Below the pieces are notes generated by a model, which saw nothing but the letters and a program-made list of their open reading frames with translations, had not been told where the DNA came from and searched no databases. A program made the translations under genes and the position numbers. This document shows, one piece after another, positions 1 through 6,914 of a stretch of 35,442 nucleotides of DNA (positions within the stretch are counted from its first letter, which is position 1; each line of letters starts with the position of its first letter). Origin of the DNA: Actinomadura montaniterrae (GTDB taxonomy: Bacteria; Actinomycetota; Actinomycetes; Streptosporangiales; Streptosporangiaceae); assembly GCF_008923365.1 (NCBI RefSeq), contig NZ_WBMR01000091.1, forward strand, positions 1-35,442. Reading direction: 5' to 3'.

Positions 1-10
1 GCGTGAGGCG

Positions 11-127
11 TTCGGTGGTTATGGCGGAGGGGAAACACCCGGTCCCATTCCGAACCCGGAAGTTAAGCCCTTCAGCGCCGATGGTACTGCATGGGAGACC
101 GTGTGGGAGAGTAGGACACCGCCGGAC
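11..127 (+). rRNA. rrf: 5S ribosomal RNA
   Basis: The sequence has the typical actinobacterial 5S layout. The 5' strand (CGGTGGTTATGGC) can pair with the 3' strand (ACACCGCCGG). The internal blocks CCCATTCCGAACCCGGAAGT and GGGAGAGTAGGACACC are near-universal in 5S rRNA. The length of about 117 nt fits. It is the last gene of an rRNA operon whose 16S and 23S genes would lie left of the window. Exact ends may be off by a few bases. Confidence 0.95.
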
Positions 128-135
128 ACATATTA

Positions 136-167
136 GGAAGGCCCCGCCGGAAACGGCGGGGCCTTCC
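136..167 (+). terminator. rRNA operon terminator
   Basis: A perfect 14-bp stem (GGAAGGCCCCGCCG / CGGCGGGGCCTTCC) closes on a GAAA tetraloop, directly after the 5S gene. A short T-containing tail (CATTTC) follows. This is a strong intrinsic terminator for the rRNA operon. Confidence 0.9.
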
Positions 168-188
168 GCATTTCTGGAGTACCCCGGG

Positions 189-683
189 TCAGGGTTCGAT
201 GAGGGCTTTCGCGTAGTTGGACAGGGAGCGGTTGTAGCGCGGCAGGTGGCGAGAAAGGGCGCCGAGCGCGAGTGCCGCGGCCTCGCGGTCACGGTCGAGG
301 TCGGTCAGCGCCAAGGCGAGGAAGGCCGTGACGGCGTCGTCCAGCTCGTCGGAGCCGGCGTCGCGTTCCGCCGTGAGAAGCCTGACGCTCTCCTCCGCCT
401 CGCCGAGATTCCGCAACGTGCTGGCGAACTGGATGGTCGCCCGGCGGCGGTGCGAGTCGGGGAGTCCTGCGGCGAACGCGCGCCGGTAATGCACCGCCGC
501 CTGCGCTTCATGGCCAATGGAGTCGTGGGCGGAGGCCAGTTCGTACTCGGCGATGGCGTTTCCGGCAGGGAGCTCGCCGGTCAGGTCCTTGACCTTGGCG
601 AGGAACGCCTGCGGTTCATGGTCGTCGAAGGTGGCCCAGAGGTCGGCGATCCGCCGTTGCCACCGTTCGTCCGGAATGGTCAT
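189..683 (-). CDS. Tetratricopeptide repeat protein
   Basis: The 164-residue protein is built almost entirely of helical TPR-like repeats, seen around residues 42-75, 80-110 and 115-145. Hallmarks include Ala/Gly-rich helix pairs such as YELASAHDSIGHEAQAAVHY and LNLGEAEE-like turns (here RNLGEAEES). It resembles the short actinobacterial TPR proteins of the TPR_5 kind, which are thought to act as protein-interaction scaffolds; no partner or substrate can be named. I chose the ATG at 683 because GGAAGG lies 8 nt before it; the open frame continues upstream to 875 but without family-like sequence. It converges on the rRNA terminator. No signal peptide or membrane segment is seen. Confidence 0.8.
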   Translation of the reverse strand: MTIPDERWQRRIADLWATFDDHEPQAFLAKVKDLTGELPAGNAIAEYELASAHDSIGHEAQAAVHYRRAFAAGLPDSHRRRATIQFASTLRNLGEAEESVRLLTAERDAGSDELDDAVTAFLALALTDLDRDREAAALALGALSRHLPRYNRSLSNYAKALIEP

Positions 684-820
684 CCCGGAAGCCTTCCACA
701 CGGAGGCCGGTGGTTCGTCCGGTGGCCGCCCGTGGGTCCGGCAGTTGAGCGGGGGGCGCAACGCGTGTGCAACGTGTGATGGGTGAGAATTGGTCCGTCC
801 GGTGATGACCGGGCCATGGT

Positions 821-856
821 CGCGCCGGTGCCAACCCACACACTTGCACCGGCGCG
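821..856. repeat. 11-bp inverted repeat near the end of the MFS remnant
   Basis: CGCGCCGGTGC and GCACCGGCGCG form a perfect 11-bp inverted repeat separated by 14 nt. It lies between the start of the TPR gene and the 3' end of the decayed exporter gene, both on the minus strand. It could be the surviving terminator of the dead exporter or an operator for the TPR gene. No U-tract is visible, so the role is open. Confidence 0.4.
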
Positions 857-889
857 GCCACCGGTCCGCGCTCACACGTTCGCGTGGTG

Positions 890-1580
890 GGCCGCTGCGT
901 CCTGATCACGGGCTTGCGCCGAGTGAGGCGCCGAGGTAGACGGCGCCGCCCCCGCCATCGCTACGGCGAACGCCAGTGCGTGGAGGACGGTGGGCGCTGC
1001 CAGCGGACGAAGCCGTTCCCCGGCCCCGACCGCAGGCGCTGGCGGGACGGCCGGCAAGGGGCGTGCAGGGAGATCAGCACCGCCGCGCCGAGGACTCCGC
1101 CGGCGAGGAACGTCGAGCGCCATCCGGCCGCCGTGCCGATCCAGGTGCCGACCGGGACGCCGGCGACCACGGCGGCGGTCAGCCCGGACGTGACCGTCGC
1201 GAGGTGGCGGCCGCGCCAGTCCGGCGGCGAGCGCATCGTGGCGGCCGAGAAGACGGCGGGGAGCGCGAGCGCGGCGGCCAGGGCCGCGAAGCAGTATGCC
1301 CCAGGTAGGCACGGGTGCGCGGGGACCGCGTCGCGGTGCCGACCGCAGCGGCCGGCGCGGCCGTTCTGCGCCGCCAACCTCGCTCCGGTCCTATCCGATG
1401 CTGCTCGCTCTGCGGGTCGGCCACGGCGCAGGTCAGCGAGAACATCGTCACCAGTCGGCCGGCGGCGGCCTCGCTGACCGACAGGCCGCGAGCGATGGAC
1501 GGTCGTACTCCGGCGATGACGACGTCGTCTGTCTGCAGGGCGAAGGCGGTTAGCGTGAGCGTGGCGAGCCAGGGCCCGTG
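890..1580 (-). pseudogene. Frameshifted MFS exporter remnant (DHA1 type)
   Basis: No single frame is intact, but three minus-strand frames read in order give a recognisable major facilitator N-terminal half. The first block (about 1580-1430) encodes FALQTDDVVIAGVRPSIARG and then a VTMFSLTCAVAD stretch, matching TM1-TM2 of chloramphenicol/arabinose-type exporters. The second block (about 1300-1080) encodes RGRHLATVTSGLTAAVVAGV followed by GTWIGTAAGWRSTF, matching TM4-TM5. The third block (about 1000-900) encodes PTVLHALAFAVAMAGA and corresponds to the start of the second half. The rest of the gene is missing. It would have been a drug or sugar efflux pump, divergent from the TetR remnant at 1585. 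The frame breaks and the missing C-terminal half make function very unlikely. Confidence 0.7.
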
Positions 1581-1584
1581 ATCC

Positions 1585-2105
1585 GCATCGCCGCATGCAG
1601 ATCCTGACGCGGTGCTCGACCGCCTCGCAGAGGTTGGCGTCCGGGCTGTCGATGCGTCCCGTCGTCCAGACGCTCGGGCAGAGCACGCACGTGCTCACGC
1701 ATCACTTCGCGGGCAAGGACGCGCTACTCGAGCGGCTGGACGACGTTCAAGCGCGAGCAGTTGCGGACCATTGAGGGCTGGGACGACACAGGCCGGGGAT
1801 CGGCATGATCGTTCGTGACTGGGGGCGCCGCCACCTGGTGCCTGAGAACATCGCGCACACGTGGCTGGTCCACGAGATCGAGGGGCTCGCGGCGGCGGGG
1901 CGCCTCGGCGGCCGGGTGCCCGCGTTCCTCGCCGCGCGGGCCGAGTTGGTCGCCTGCGGCGTGGAACCGGGCTAGGCACGCGTCAAGCGACCTCTCTCAA
2001 CAGCGCCTACTCCGGCCCGCACGCCGACTTCCTCACCACCGGCGAGCGCGAGCGGGCGAGGTGGTCCTCGACCGGCTCGCGCGCGCCGGTGGGATCGGCC
2101 GTGCG
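1585..2105 (+). pseudogene. Frameshifted TetR-family regulator remnant
   Basis: Plus-strand pieces in alternating frames add up to a TetR-type repressor. A helix-1-like segment (VLDRLAEVGVRAVDA, about 1612-1660) is followed in another frame by the HTH region (VQTLGQSTHVLTHHFAGKDA, about 1660-1720). Next come an in-frame stretch with EIEGLAAAGRLGGRVPAF (about 1880-1930) ending in TAG at 1972-1974, and finally a C-terminal piece (AYSGPHADFLTTGERERA) that shifts frame again near 2060. The order and spacing match an about 190-residue TetR protein broken at several points. It is divergent from the MFS remnant, the usual arrangement for a repressor-exporter pair. The assignment rests on pattern recognition, not alignment. 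Confidence 0.6.
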
Positions 2106-2165
2106 CCCAGGTGGGGACGATGAACGACCGTCGCGCGCCCGGACGACCGTGGCCGGTGCGTTTGG

Positions 2166-3029
2166 TCAGGCGCCGGGATCGTCCTGGAACGCGGCGGCGT
2201 TGCGGGCGCACCAGTCGGCGAACGTCCGCGGGGCGCGTCCGATCAGCCGTTGCACCGTGTCCGTGCGGAACCCGGCGGTGTCCGCGCGCATCAGCGCGAA
2301 CCCCTCGACGAGGGCCTCGGCGAGCGCCGGGGGAGCGCCGGCGGGGAAGCGGGCGCGCACGGCCTCCTCCGGCGTGCGGACCTCGCGGACGCTCAGGTCG
2401 CGGCCGATGGCGCGGGACAGGACGGCGACCTGGTCGGCGACGGTGAGCAGCTCGTCCCCGGTGAGGGCGTACGCCTCGCCCTCGTGGCCGTCCTCGGTCA
2501 GGACCGCGGCGGCCACGGCGGCGATGTCGGCGGTGTCGATCGGCGCGAACCGTCCGGGGCCGACGGGGTCGAGGACGTATCCGCCCTCCCGGATGGTCGG
2601 CAGCCACTCCAGGGCGTTCAGCATGAAGCCGCCGGGACGCAGGATCGTGACGGGGACGCCGGACGCGCGGACCGCCTCCTCGCGCTCGTGGTGCCAGCGG
2701 CCCATGGCGGGCATCGGGTCGCCGAGCACGTTCGTCGACGACAGGAGCACGATGTGCCGGATCCCGGCGTCGCGTGCGGCCGCGGCGGCGTTGGCCGCCT
2801 GGGCGGTGCCGATGCCCGGGGTGAGGAGGAACAGCCGGTCGGCGCCCTTGAAGGCGGCCGGCAGCGTGGCGGGGTCGTCGAGGTCGCCGACGGCGCGTTC
2901 GGCGCGGGTGGGGAGCCCGGCGGCGCGGGCCGGGTCGCGGACGAGGATCCGCACGTCGGCGCCCTTGGCGTCCAGCTCGCGGACGAGATCGCGGCCGATG
3001 TTCCCGGTGGCTCCGGTGACCAGTAGCAT
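2166..3029 (-). CDS. NmrA-like NAD(P)-binding oxidoreductase
   Basis: This is a 287-residue Rossmann-fold protein with the glycine motif TGATGNIG at residues 5-12, typical of the atypical short-chain dehydrogenase/NmrA/YtfG (quinone reductase-like) group. The middle region LLSSTNVLGD and a TILRPGGFM segment also fit that group. Such proteins bind NADPH and either reduce quinones or small carbonyls or sense redox state; the substrate here is unknown. The ATG is preceded by CTGGAG. The gene is divergent from a MarR regulator 89 bp away, and a strong minus-strand promoter lies in the gap, so control by that regulator is likely. Length is normal for the family. Confidence 0.85.
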   Translation of the reverse strand: MLLVTGATGNIGRDLVRELDAKGADVRILVRDPARAAGLPTRAERAVGDLDDPATLPAAFKGADRLFLLTPGIGTAQAANAAAAARDAGIRHIVLLSSTNVLGDPMPAMGRWHHEREEAVRASGVPVTILRPGGFMLNALEWLPTIREGGYVLDPVGPGRFAPIDTADIAAVAAAVLTEDGHEGEAYALTGDELLTVADQVAVLSRAIGRDLSVREVRTPEEAVRARFPAGAPPALAEALVEGFALMRADTAGFRTDTVQRLIGRAPRTFADWCARNAAAFQDDPGA

Positions 3030-3047
3030 GGCGTCTCCAGAAGTCGT

Positions 3048-3099
3048 TTGCCGTCTAATGAATGCGGAGAACGTTAGCCGGGAAATGATTAGCCGTCAA
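3048..3099. promoter_or_regulatory. Candidate MarR operator repeats
   Basis: TTGCCGTCTAAT (3048-3059) and ATTAGCCGTCAA (3088-3099) are inverted repeats matching at 10 of 12 positions. A third TTAGCCG copy sits at 3074-3080. They lie between the divergent NmrA-like and MarR genes and overlap the minus-strand promoter, where a repressor would act. The role is inferred from position. Confidence 0.4.
3071..3099 (-). promoter_or_regulatory. Promoter of the NmrA-like gene
   Basis: On the minus strand TTGACG (3099-3094) is followed after exactly 17 nt by TAACGT (3076-3071), a good sigma-70/HrdB-type promoter. Transcription would start about 35 nt before the ATG at 3029. Confidence 0.6.
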
Positions 3100-3118
3100 T
3101 CGATCCTGGGGAGGCCCG

Positions 3119-3559
3119 ATGCCCGAGTTCCTCGACCTGCACGGCCGGACGTCCAAGGCGCTCCGCGCCGCGGCCGACGACGGCATGCGCCGGCACGGGC
3201 TGCATCTGGGGCAGAACCATCTCCTCGCCGCCCTCTGGGAACGCGACGGCCGCACCCCCGGCGAGATCGCCGCCGAACTGCACGTCACGACGCCCACGGT
3301 CGTCAAGATGGCCACCCGGATGGCGGCCGCCGGGCTGCTCATCCGCCGCCGCGACGACCGTGACAACCGGCTCGTCCGGCTGTGGCTGACCGGCGAGGGG
3401 CGAGCGCTGAGGGAACCGGTGGAGGCGGAACGCCGCGGTCTGGAGGAGGCGGTCCTCGCCGACCTGACCGGGGCGGAGCGGGAGCACCTGATGTCCGCCC
3501 TCGAGAAGATCCACCGCGCCGCGACCGCCCTGCTGGAGGAGTCCCGTCCGACCGGCTGA
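3119..3559 (+). CDS. MarR-family transcriptional regulator
   Basis: The 146-residue protein has the winged-helix layout of MarR. The recognition helix region is about residues 47-72 (GEIAAELHVTTPTVVKMATR), and the wing contains the family signature RRRDDRDNRLVRLWLT (77-92). The dimerising helices at both ends are short but present. MarR proteins usually repress a neighbouring gene and are released by phenolic or oxidative ligands. GGGGAGG lies 5 nt before the ATG. Its place divergent from the NmrA-like oxidoreductase suggests it controls that gene and itself. Confidence 0.9.
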   Translation: MPEFLDLHGRTSKALRAAADDGMRRHGLHLGQNHLLAALWERDGRTPGEIAAELHVTTPTVVKMATRMAAAGLLIRRRDDRDNRLVRLWLTGEGRALREPVEAERRGLEEAVLADLTGAEREHLMSALEKIHRAATALLEESRPTG

Positions 3560-3672
3560 GCCGTGCCGCTGAACGGTGGCCCGGGGCCGCTGCCCCGCCC
3601 CGGGGTTCGACGATTCCCGGCCGCCTGATTCCCCTATGCAGATCATTGCCGTGTTCTGTCGGTGGCCGTTGT

Positions 3673-3678
3673 TACCTT
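3673..3678 (+). promoter_or_regulatory. -10 hexamer for a leaderless start at 3685
   Basis: TACCTT lies exactly 6 nt before the ATG at 3685, and no Shine-Dalgarno sequence is seen. This is the spacing of a leaderless actinobacterial transcript. TTGCCG occurs at 3646-3651, but a 21-nt spacing is too long for a standard -35 box. Confidence 0.4.
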
Positions 3679-3684
3679 GCGGGC

Positions 3685-4479
3685 ATGACTCTGCTCGGGA
3701 CGTACGAGGACGGCGATTATCGAGCCGAATTCGGCACGCTCGCGGTCCGTGGATTCTGGCCTGCCGGTGTCGGCGGAACGGGTGAACTCCGCCACCTGAA
3801 TCTGCCTCTCCTGGCGGAGGACGCCTTCGCCGCGGGCGCGAGGAGCGACGTCGCGAGGGCCGGTGCCGGCTGGGTTCTCGGCACCGCGGCGGCGCATGCC
3901 CACGTGCGTCTCGAGGCTTATGACGCCGCGCCAGGAAGGGGTGCCGCCGGCTGGAATGACGTGGTGGAAACGCCCTTCCTGACATCGCGCGGCGAAATCA
4001 GGCTGACCCGTGCGCGCGGCGGCGATTCGCCATGGAACCTGAAACTCGCCCGGCCCGGGCTGCACCGGCTCTGCGTCCTGCGCCGCCGGACCTCGGATGG
4101 GCACAGATGGCTTCTGCAATTCTGGCCGGTGAGCGGCTCTCCCGAGGCGCCGCGATTCCTCGCCCGTTCCCGGCCCGCCGTCGGTACGGACCGCCCCGGC
4201 CACGGGGACAAGCGTTTCGGGCCGCTGGCCATGGACGTTCTGTCGGTGGCGCTGTGGTCGCCCGGCCGCCACACCCGCGCCGCCCTGGCCGAACGCCTCC
4301 TGGCGACACCGGAGCAGATCCGCGAGGCGCTGCGGTACCTGACGCGTCGCGGGATGCTGCGCGTCGGCGGGGTCGACGCGGGTCCCGCGTCGACGATCGC
4401 GCTGGTCCCGGAGCGTCCGCGTCCGCCGAACGCGGGTGCCGTGTCCGTGGCGCTGCCCTGGCGGACGGCGGCACGTTGA
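3685..4479 (+). CDS. Uncharacterised protein with a C-terminal winged-helix-like segment
   Basis: I do not recognise the family of this 264-residue protein. The first about 165 residues look beta-rich and soluble, with alternating hydrophobic stretches such as WVLGTAAAHAHVRLEAY and HRLCVLRRRTSDGHRWLLQF. Residues about 178-240 (PLAMDVLSVALWSP, then EQIREALRYLTRRGMLRV) resemble a winged helix in which helices 2-3 are followed by a short wing. That suggests a DNA- or protein-binding role. No signal peptide or membrane helix is seen. The frame is open upstream to 3382, but that part overlaps the MarR gene and shows no structure. The ATG at 3685 has a -10 element at leaderless distance. It converges on the next gene with a 27-bp gap. 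Confidence 0.65.
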   Translation: MTLLGTYEDGDYRAEFGTLAVRGFWPAGVGGTGELRHLNLPLLAEDAFAAGARSDVARAGAGWVLGTAAAHAHVRLEAYDAAPGRGAAGWNDVVETPFLTSRGEIRLTRARGGDSPWNLKLARPGLHRLCVLRRRTSDGHRWLLQFWPVSGSPEAPRFLARSRPAVGTDRPGHGDKRFGPLAMDVLSVALWSPGRHTRAALAERLLATPEQIREALRYLTRRGMLRVGGVDAGPASTIALVPERPRPPNAGAVSVALPWRTAAR

Positions 4480-4506
4480 GCCGGTTTCGCCTGGTCGCGG
4501 CGAGGG

Positions 4507-5241
4507 TCAGGCGGCGTAGTTGCGGACGAGGCGGAGCGCCTCGGCGGCGTCCGGGCCCTCGGCGTGCAGGGCGGTCTGCTCGGGCCTGAGGCGGCGGGCG
4601 CCGAGCCGGCAGAAGTCCGCGGCCGGGCCGGTGATCCGGTTCGGCGCCGCGGGGTCCCCGAAGGTCCAGTGCGTCCCGTCCGGTGCGGTGAGGTCGCAGT
4701 GGACGGCCGCGCCCGGGCGGCCCGCGACCGAGAACGCGTAGGGGAGGGTCCGGTGGGCCAGCCAGGCGATGTGGCGCAGCCGGTCCGTGTCCGGGTAGCC
4801 GATGCCCAGCGGGACGGTGATGTCCTGCGCGTGCGCCCAGTGCTCGGCGAGCCGCGTCGTGGCGAGAGTGCGCGGGGAGAGGGACGTCCGGACCCAGGCG
4901 AGGCGGGCGCCCGGCGGGTGGGCGCGGAGCGCGTCCGGCGTGGCGAATGCCGCCTTGCGCCAGCGGGCGAGGAGGGCGTCCGGCGGGGCGCCGCGCTCGG
5001 CGGCGACGAGGTCGGCCATCGCGCCGTCGACGGTGGTCGCGGTGGACGGCAGGAACGCGCCGTCGCCGGTGGTGGCGGGGACGCCGACCGCCTCCTCGCT
5101 CTGCGCGAGGTGCAGGACCACGTCCGCGACGGTCCAGCCCTCCGCGCCGGACGGTGCGGACCACTGGTCCGGGGTCAGGGCCGCCAGCACGGCGTCCAGT
5201 TGCCGGTACTCGGCCGCGAGGTCGTCGATGACATCCGCCAT
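4507..5241 (-). CDS. TIGR03084-type DinB/maleylpyruvate-isomerase-fold protein
   Basis: The 244-residue protein shows the DinB-like metal-site pattern known from mycothiol-dependent maleylpyruvate isomerase: His44 (VVLHLAQSEE), Glu133 and His137 (LAEHWAHAQD). EGWTVADVVLHL is the hallmark N-terminal motif. The C-terminal about 80 residues (HCDLTAPDGTHWTFG) match the small extra domain of TIGR03084-like proteins. In the family these residues bind a divalent metal and many members are thought to use mycothiol; the reaction here is not known. The ATG at 5241 is favoured over longer frames because TATGGT sits exactly 6 nt upstream. It lies downstream of the imine-reductase-like gene but behind a strong hairpin, so it is probably transcribed separately. 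Confidence 0.85.
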   Translation of the reverse strand: MADVIDDLAAEYRQLDAVLAALTPDQWSAPSGAEGWTVADVVLHLAQSEEAVGVPATTGDGAFLPSTATTVDGAMADLVAAERGAPPDALLARWRKAAFATPDALRAHPPGARLAWVRTSLSPRTLATTRLAEHWAHAQDITVPLGIGYPDTDRLRHIAWLAHRTLPYAFSVAGRPGAAVHCDLTAPDGTHWTFGDPAAPNRITGPAADFCRLGARRLRPEQTALHAEGPDAAEALRLVRNYAA

Positions 5242-5247
5242 GCCGCC

Positions 5248-5253
5248 ACCATA
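5248..5253 (-). promoter_or_regulatory. -10 hexamer for a leaderless start at 5241
   Basis: On the minus strand TATGGT is followed by 6 nt (GGCGGC) and then ATG. No purine-rich ribosome site fits in that space. This points to a leaderless mRNA for the TIGR03084-type gene. Confidence 0.45.
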
Positions 5254-5284
5254 CCGAATCGCGTTCGGTTCGTCGGTGGCCGAT

Positions 5285-5329
5285 GGCGGCCGCCTCGCGC
5301 GCGCCGTCCGCGTGCGAGGGGCGGCCGCC
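5285..5329 (-). terminator. Long GC hairpin after the imine-reductase-like gene
   Basis: GGCGGCCGCC followed by TCGC pairs with GCGA-GG-GGCGGCCGCC, giving 14 paired bases with a 2-nt bulge around a 15-nt loop. It separates two minus-strand genes and probably terminates the upstream one. Confidence 0.6.
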
Positions 5330-5405
5330 GTCAGGCGCGGGCGTGGCGGGCCAGGATCGGCTGCGAGTCGTCCAGCCTGCGCTGGCCGAGCCCGCGGGGC
5401 GCGGA

Positions 5406-6287
5406 TCAGCGGGCGAGGAGATCGACGACGCCGGTGGTGCCCTCGTCGGGGTGGCCGTCGTCGAGGCGGCGGCGCATGAGGTCCATGAATGGGGTCAGCA
5501 GCTCGGGACTGACCTGCTGCTCCTCGGCCGTACGCAGCAGCGTCGCGTTGCCCCGCACCATCATGGCGAGGTTGGACGTCACGCCGCGGGTGTAGTCGCC
5601 GCTGTCCAGCTGCTCGGCGACGCCGTTCACGTAGCCGGCCATGGCAGCCAGCCAGCCCGCGAGCATGGGGGCGAAGTCCTTCGGCGCGACGTCCTCGTCG
5701 CGGACGAGCGCGAACGCGTGCGCGACGCCGGCGAACATCCCGGTCATCGCGCTCAGCAGCGCCACGTCGTGGAGGGCGGCGAAGCCGGGGTCCTCGCCGA
5801 CGTACACGGTGCCGGCCGGCACGGCGAGCGCGGCGCGGTGCTCGTCGAAGAGCGGACGCGACCCGCTGTAGAACACGTAGCCGCCGGACCCCTCGGCGCC
5901 GATCATCGGCGGGACCGCCATGATCCCGCCGTCCAGGAAGCGGGCGCCCCGCTCCTCGGCCCACGCGGCCCGCGCGCGGGCCTCGGCGGGGGTGCCGGTG
6001 GTGAGGTCGACGAGGTCCTTGCCCGCCAGGTCGGCGTCCGCGAGGGCCGCGCGGACCGACGCGTCGTCGAGCAGGCAGACGACCACCAGGTCGTTCGCGG
6101 CGACCGCGTCGGCGGCGGTCTCCGCGACCTCGGCGCCCGCCGCGGCGAGCGGGGCGGCGCGAGCGGGCGTGCGGTTCCAGACGGTGGTCGGGTGCCCGGC
6201 GGCGAGCCAGGCGCGGGCGAGCGCCGTCCCCATGTCGCCGAGTCCGAGCAGGGTGAGCGAAGTGGTGTCCGAATCGGTGTGCTCCAT
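5406..6287 (-). CDS. Imine-reductase-like NAD(P)-dependent oxidoreductase
   Basis: The 293-residue protein has the N-terminal Rossmann motif GLGDMG (residues 15-20) and the NADPH-selective VWNRT motif (36-40) common in imine reductases and other beta-hydroxyacid-dehydrogenase relatives. The usual catalytic Lys of hydroxyacid dehydrogenases is not seen. Instead Asp174 in ALHDVALL matches the Asp/Tyr position proposed as proton donor in imine reductases. The C-terminal half is all helix, as expected for the swapped dimer domain. Expected activity is NADPH reduction of cyclic imines or similar C=N bonds; the natural substrate is unknown. It is divergent from an HxlR regulator with a palindrome between them, so it is probably inducible. 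Confidence 0.85.
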   Translation of the reverse strand: MEHTDSDTTSLTLLGLGDMGTALARAWLAAGHPTTVWNRTPARAAPLAAAGAEVAETAADAVAANDLVVVCLLDDASVRAALADADLAGKDLVDLTTGTPAEARARAAWAEERGARFLDGGIMAVPPMIGAEGSGGYVFYSGSRPLFDEHRAALAVPAGTVYVGEDPGFAALHDVALLSAMTGMFAGVAHAFALVRDEDVAPKDFAPMLAGWLAAMAGYVNGVAEQLDSGDYTRGVTSNLAMMVRGNATLLRTAEEQQVSPELLTPFMDLMRRRLDDGHPDEGTTGVVDLLAR

Positions 6288-6294
6288 GCCGACT

Positions 6295-6324
6295 AGGCTT
6301 CTCGCCGGGCCCGCGGATGATCAA
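6295..6324 (-). promoter_or_regulatory. Promoter of the imine-reductase-like gene
   Basis: On the minus strand TTGATC (6324-6319) is followed after 18 nt by AAGCCT (6300-6295), and the ATG comes 7 nt later. The spacing suggests a leaderless transcript. The -10 deviates from TANNNT at its first base. Confidence 0.4.
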
Positions 6325-6329
6325 GTACG

Positions 6330-6341
6330 CACTTCGAAGTG
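6330..6341. promoter_or_regulatory. HxlR-type operator palindrome
   Basis: CACTTCGAAGTG is a perfect 12-bp palindrome, just upstream of the candidate -35 box of the imine-reductase-like gene and 41 bp before the hxlR-like start. It is flanked by GTAC on the left and GGTTAC on the right. Position and symmetry suit an operator for the adjacent HxlR dimer. Confidence 0.5.
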
Positions 6342-6382
6342 GGTGGTTACCGCGGGGTTAGCGAGCAGGCGGGGGTGGGCCG

Positions 6383-6886
6383 ATGGGGATCGCGCGGAGG
6401 CCGGGCGCGTACGTGTGCGGGATCGACGCGGCGATGGACGTGATCGGCGGCAAGTGGAAGGTCCTGATCCTGTGGGCGCTCGCCGAGCGGCCCTGCCGGT
6501 TCGGGGAGCTGCGCAGGAACCTGCCCGGGGTGACGGAGAAGGTGCTCGCCGCCCAGCTGCGCGAGCTGGAGGCGGACGGCATCGTGTACCGCGAGGCGTT
6601 CGAGGAGGTGCCGCCCCGGGTCGAGTACTCGCTCACGCCGCTCGGCGCCTCGCTCAACGCGGCGCTGGCGCCGCTCGGCGCCTGGGGGCGCGAGCACATC
6701 ATCGGCACCGGTCACGACGCCGGTCACGGCGACCGCCCGCCGGCGGGCGGTAACGGCGCTGAGGGCGGTGACCGCGCCGAGGGCAGTGACCGCGCCGAGG
6801 GCAGTGACCGCGCCGAGGGCAGTGACCGCGGTGAGGGCGGTGAGGGTGGTGGCGGTGGGCACAGCCGTGTGGACGCGCGGCGGTGA
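6383..6886 (+). CDS. HxlR-family transcriptional regulator with a repetitive tail
   Basis: Residues 1-105 are a standard HxlR winged helix: conserved Cys12, IGGKWKVLILWAL (21-33), RFGELRRNLPGVTEKVLAAQ (39-58) and the wing segment PPRVEYSLTPLG (77-88). Family members respond to aldehydes or redox signals and usually control a divergent enzyme gene. After residue about 108 the protein carries an extra about 60-residue tail made of Gly/Asp/Glu-rich hexapeptide repeats (GSDRAE type), encoded by an 18-bp tandem array and unlikely to be folded. Typical HxlR proteins are 110-130 residues, so the tail is an accretion. It is divergent from the imine-reductase-like gene. Confidence 0.9.
   Translation: MGIARRPGAYVCGIDAAMDVIGGKWKVLILWALAERPCRFGELRRNLPGVTEKVLAAQLRELEADGIVYREAFEEVPPRVEYSLTPLGASLNAALAPLGAWGREHIIGTGHDAGHGDRPPAGGNGAEGGDRAEGSDRAEGSDRAEGSDRGEGGEGGGGGHSRVDARR
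6761..6832 (+). repeat. 18-bp tandem repeat inside the hxlR-like gene
   Basis: Four head-to-tail copies of GAGGGCRGTGACCGCGCC start at 6761, 6779, 6797 and 6815. They differ by one base in the first copy and two in the last. A decayed copy follows. The unit is a multiple of three and keeps the frame, adding six residues per copy. Copy number is likely to vary between strains. Confidence 0.85.
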
Positions 6887-6902
6887 GGCGGGACGGCGCG
6901 CG

Positions 6903-6908
6903 TAGGAT
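6903..6908 (+). promoter_or_regulatory. -10 hexamer for a leaderless start at 6915
   Basis: TAGGAT is followed by 6 nt and then the ATG of the LysE-type gene, with no ribosome site between. This is the leaderless pattern. No clear -35 box is seen in the preceding repeat-rich tail of hxlR. Confidence 0.45.
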
Positions 6909-6914
6909 CCGATC

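Noticed and set aside
4507..6324. A single 605-residue fusion of the TIGR03084-type protein with an upstream domain
   Set aside because: The upstream part is a shadow of the imine-reductase-like gene. A strong hairpin and a -10 box separate the two real genes.
6761..6832. The tandem array as a CRISPR or regulatory iteron set
   Set aside because: There are no spacers, the unit is 18 bp, and it is in frame within a gene, so it is a coding minisatellite.
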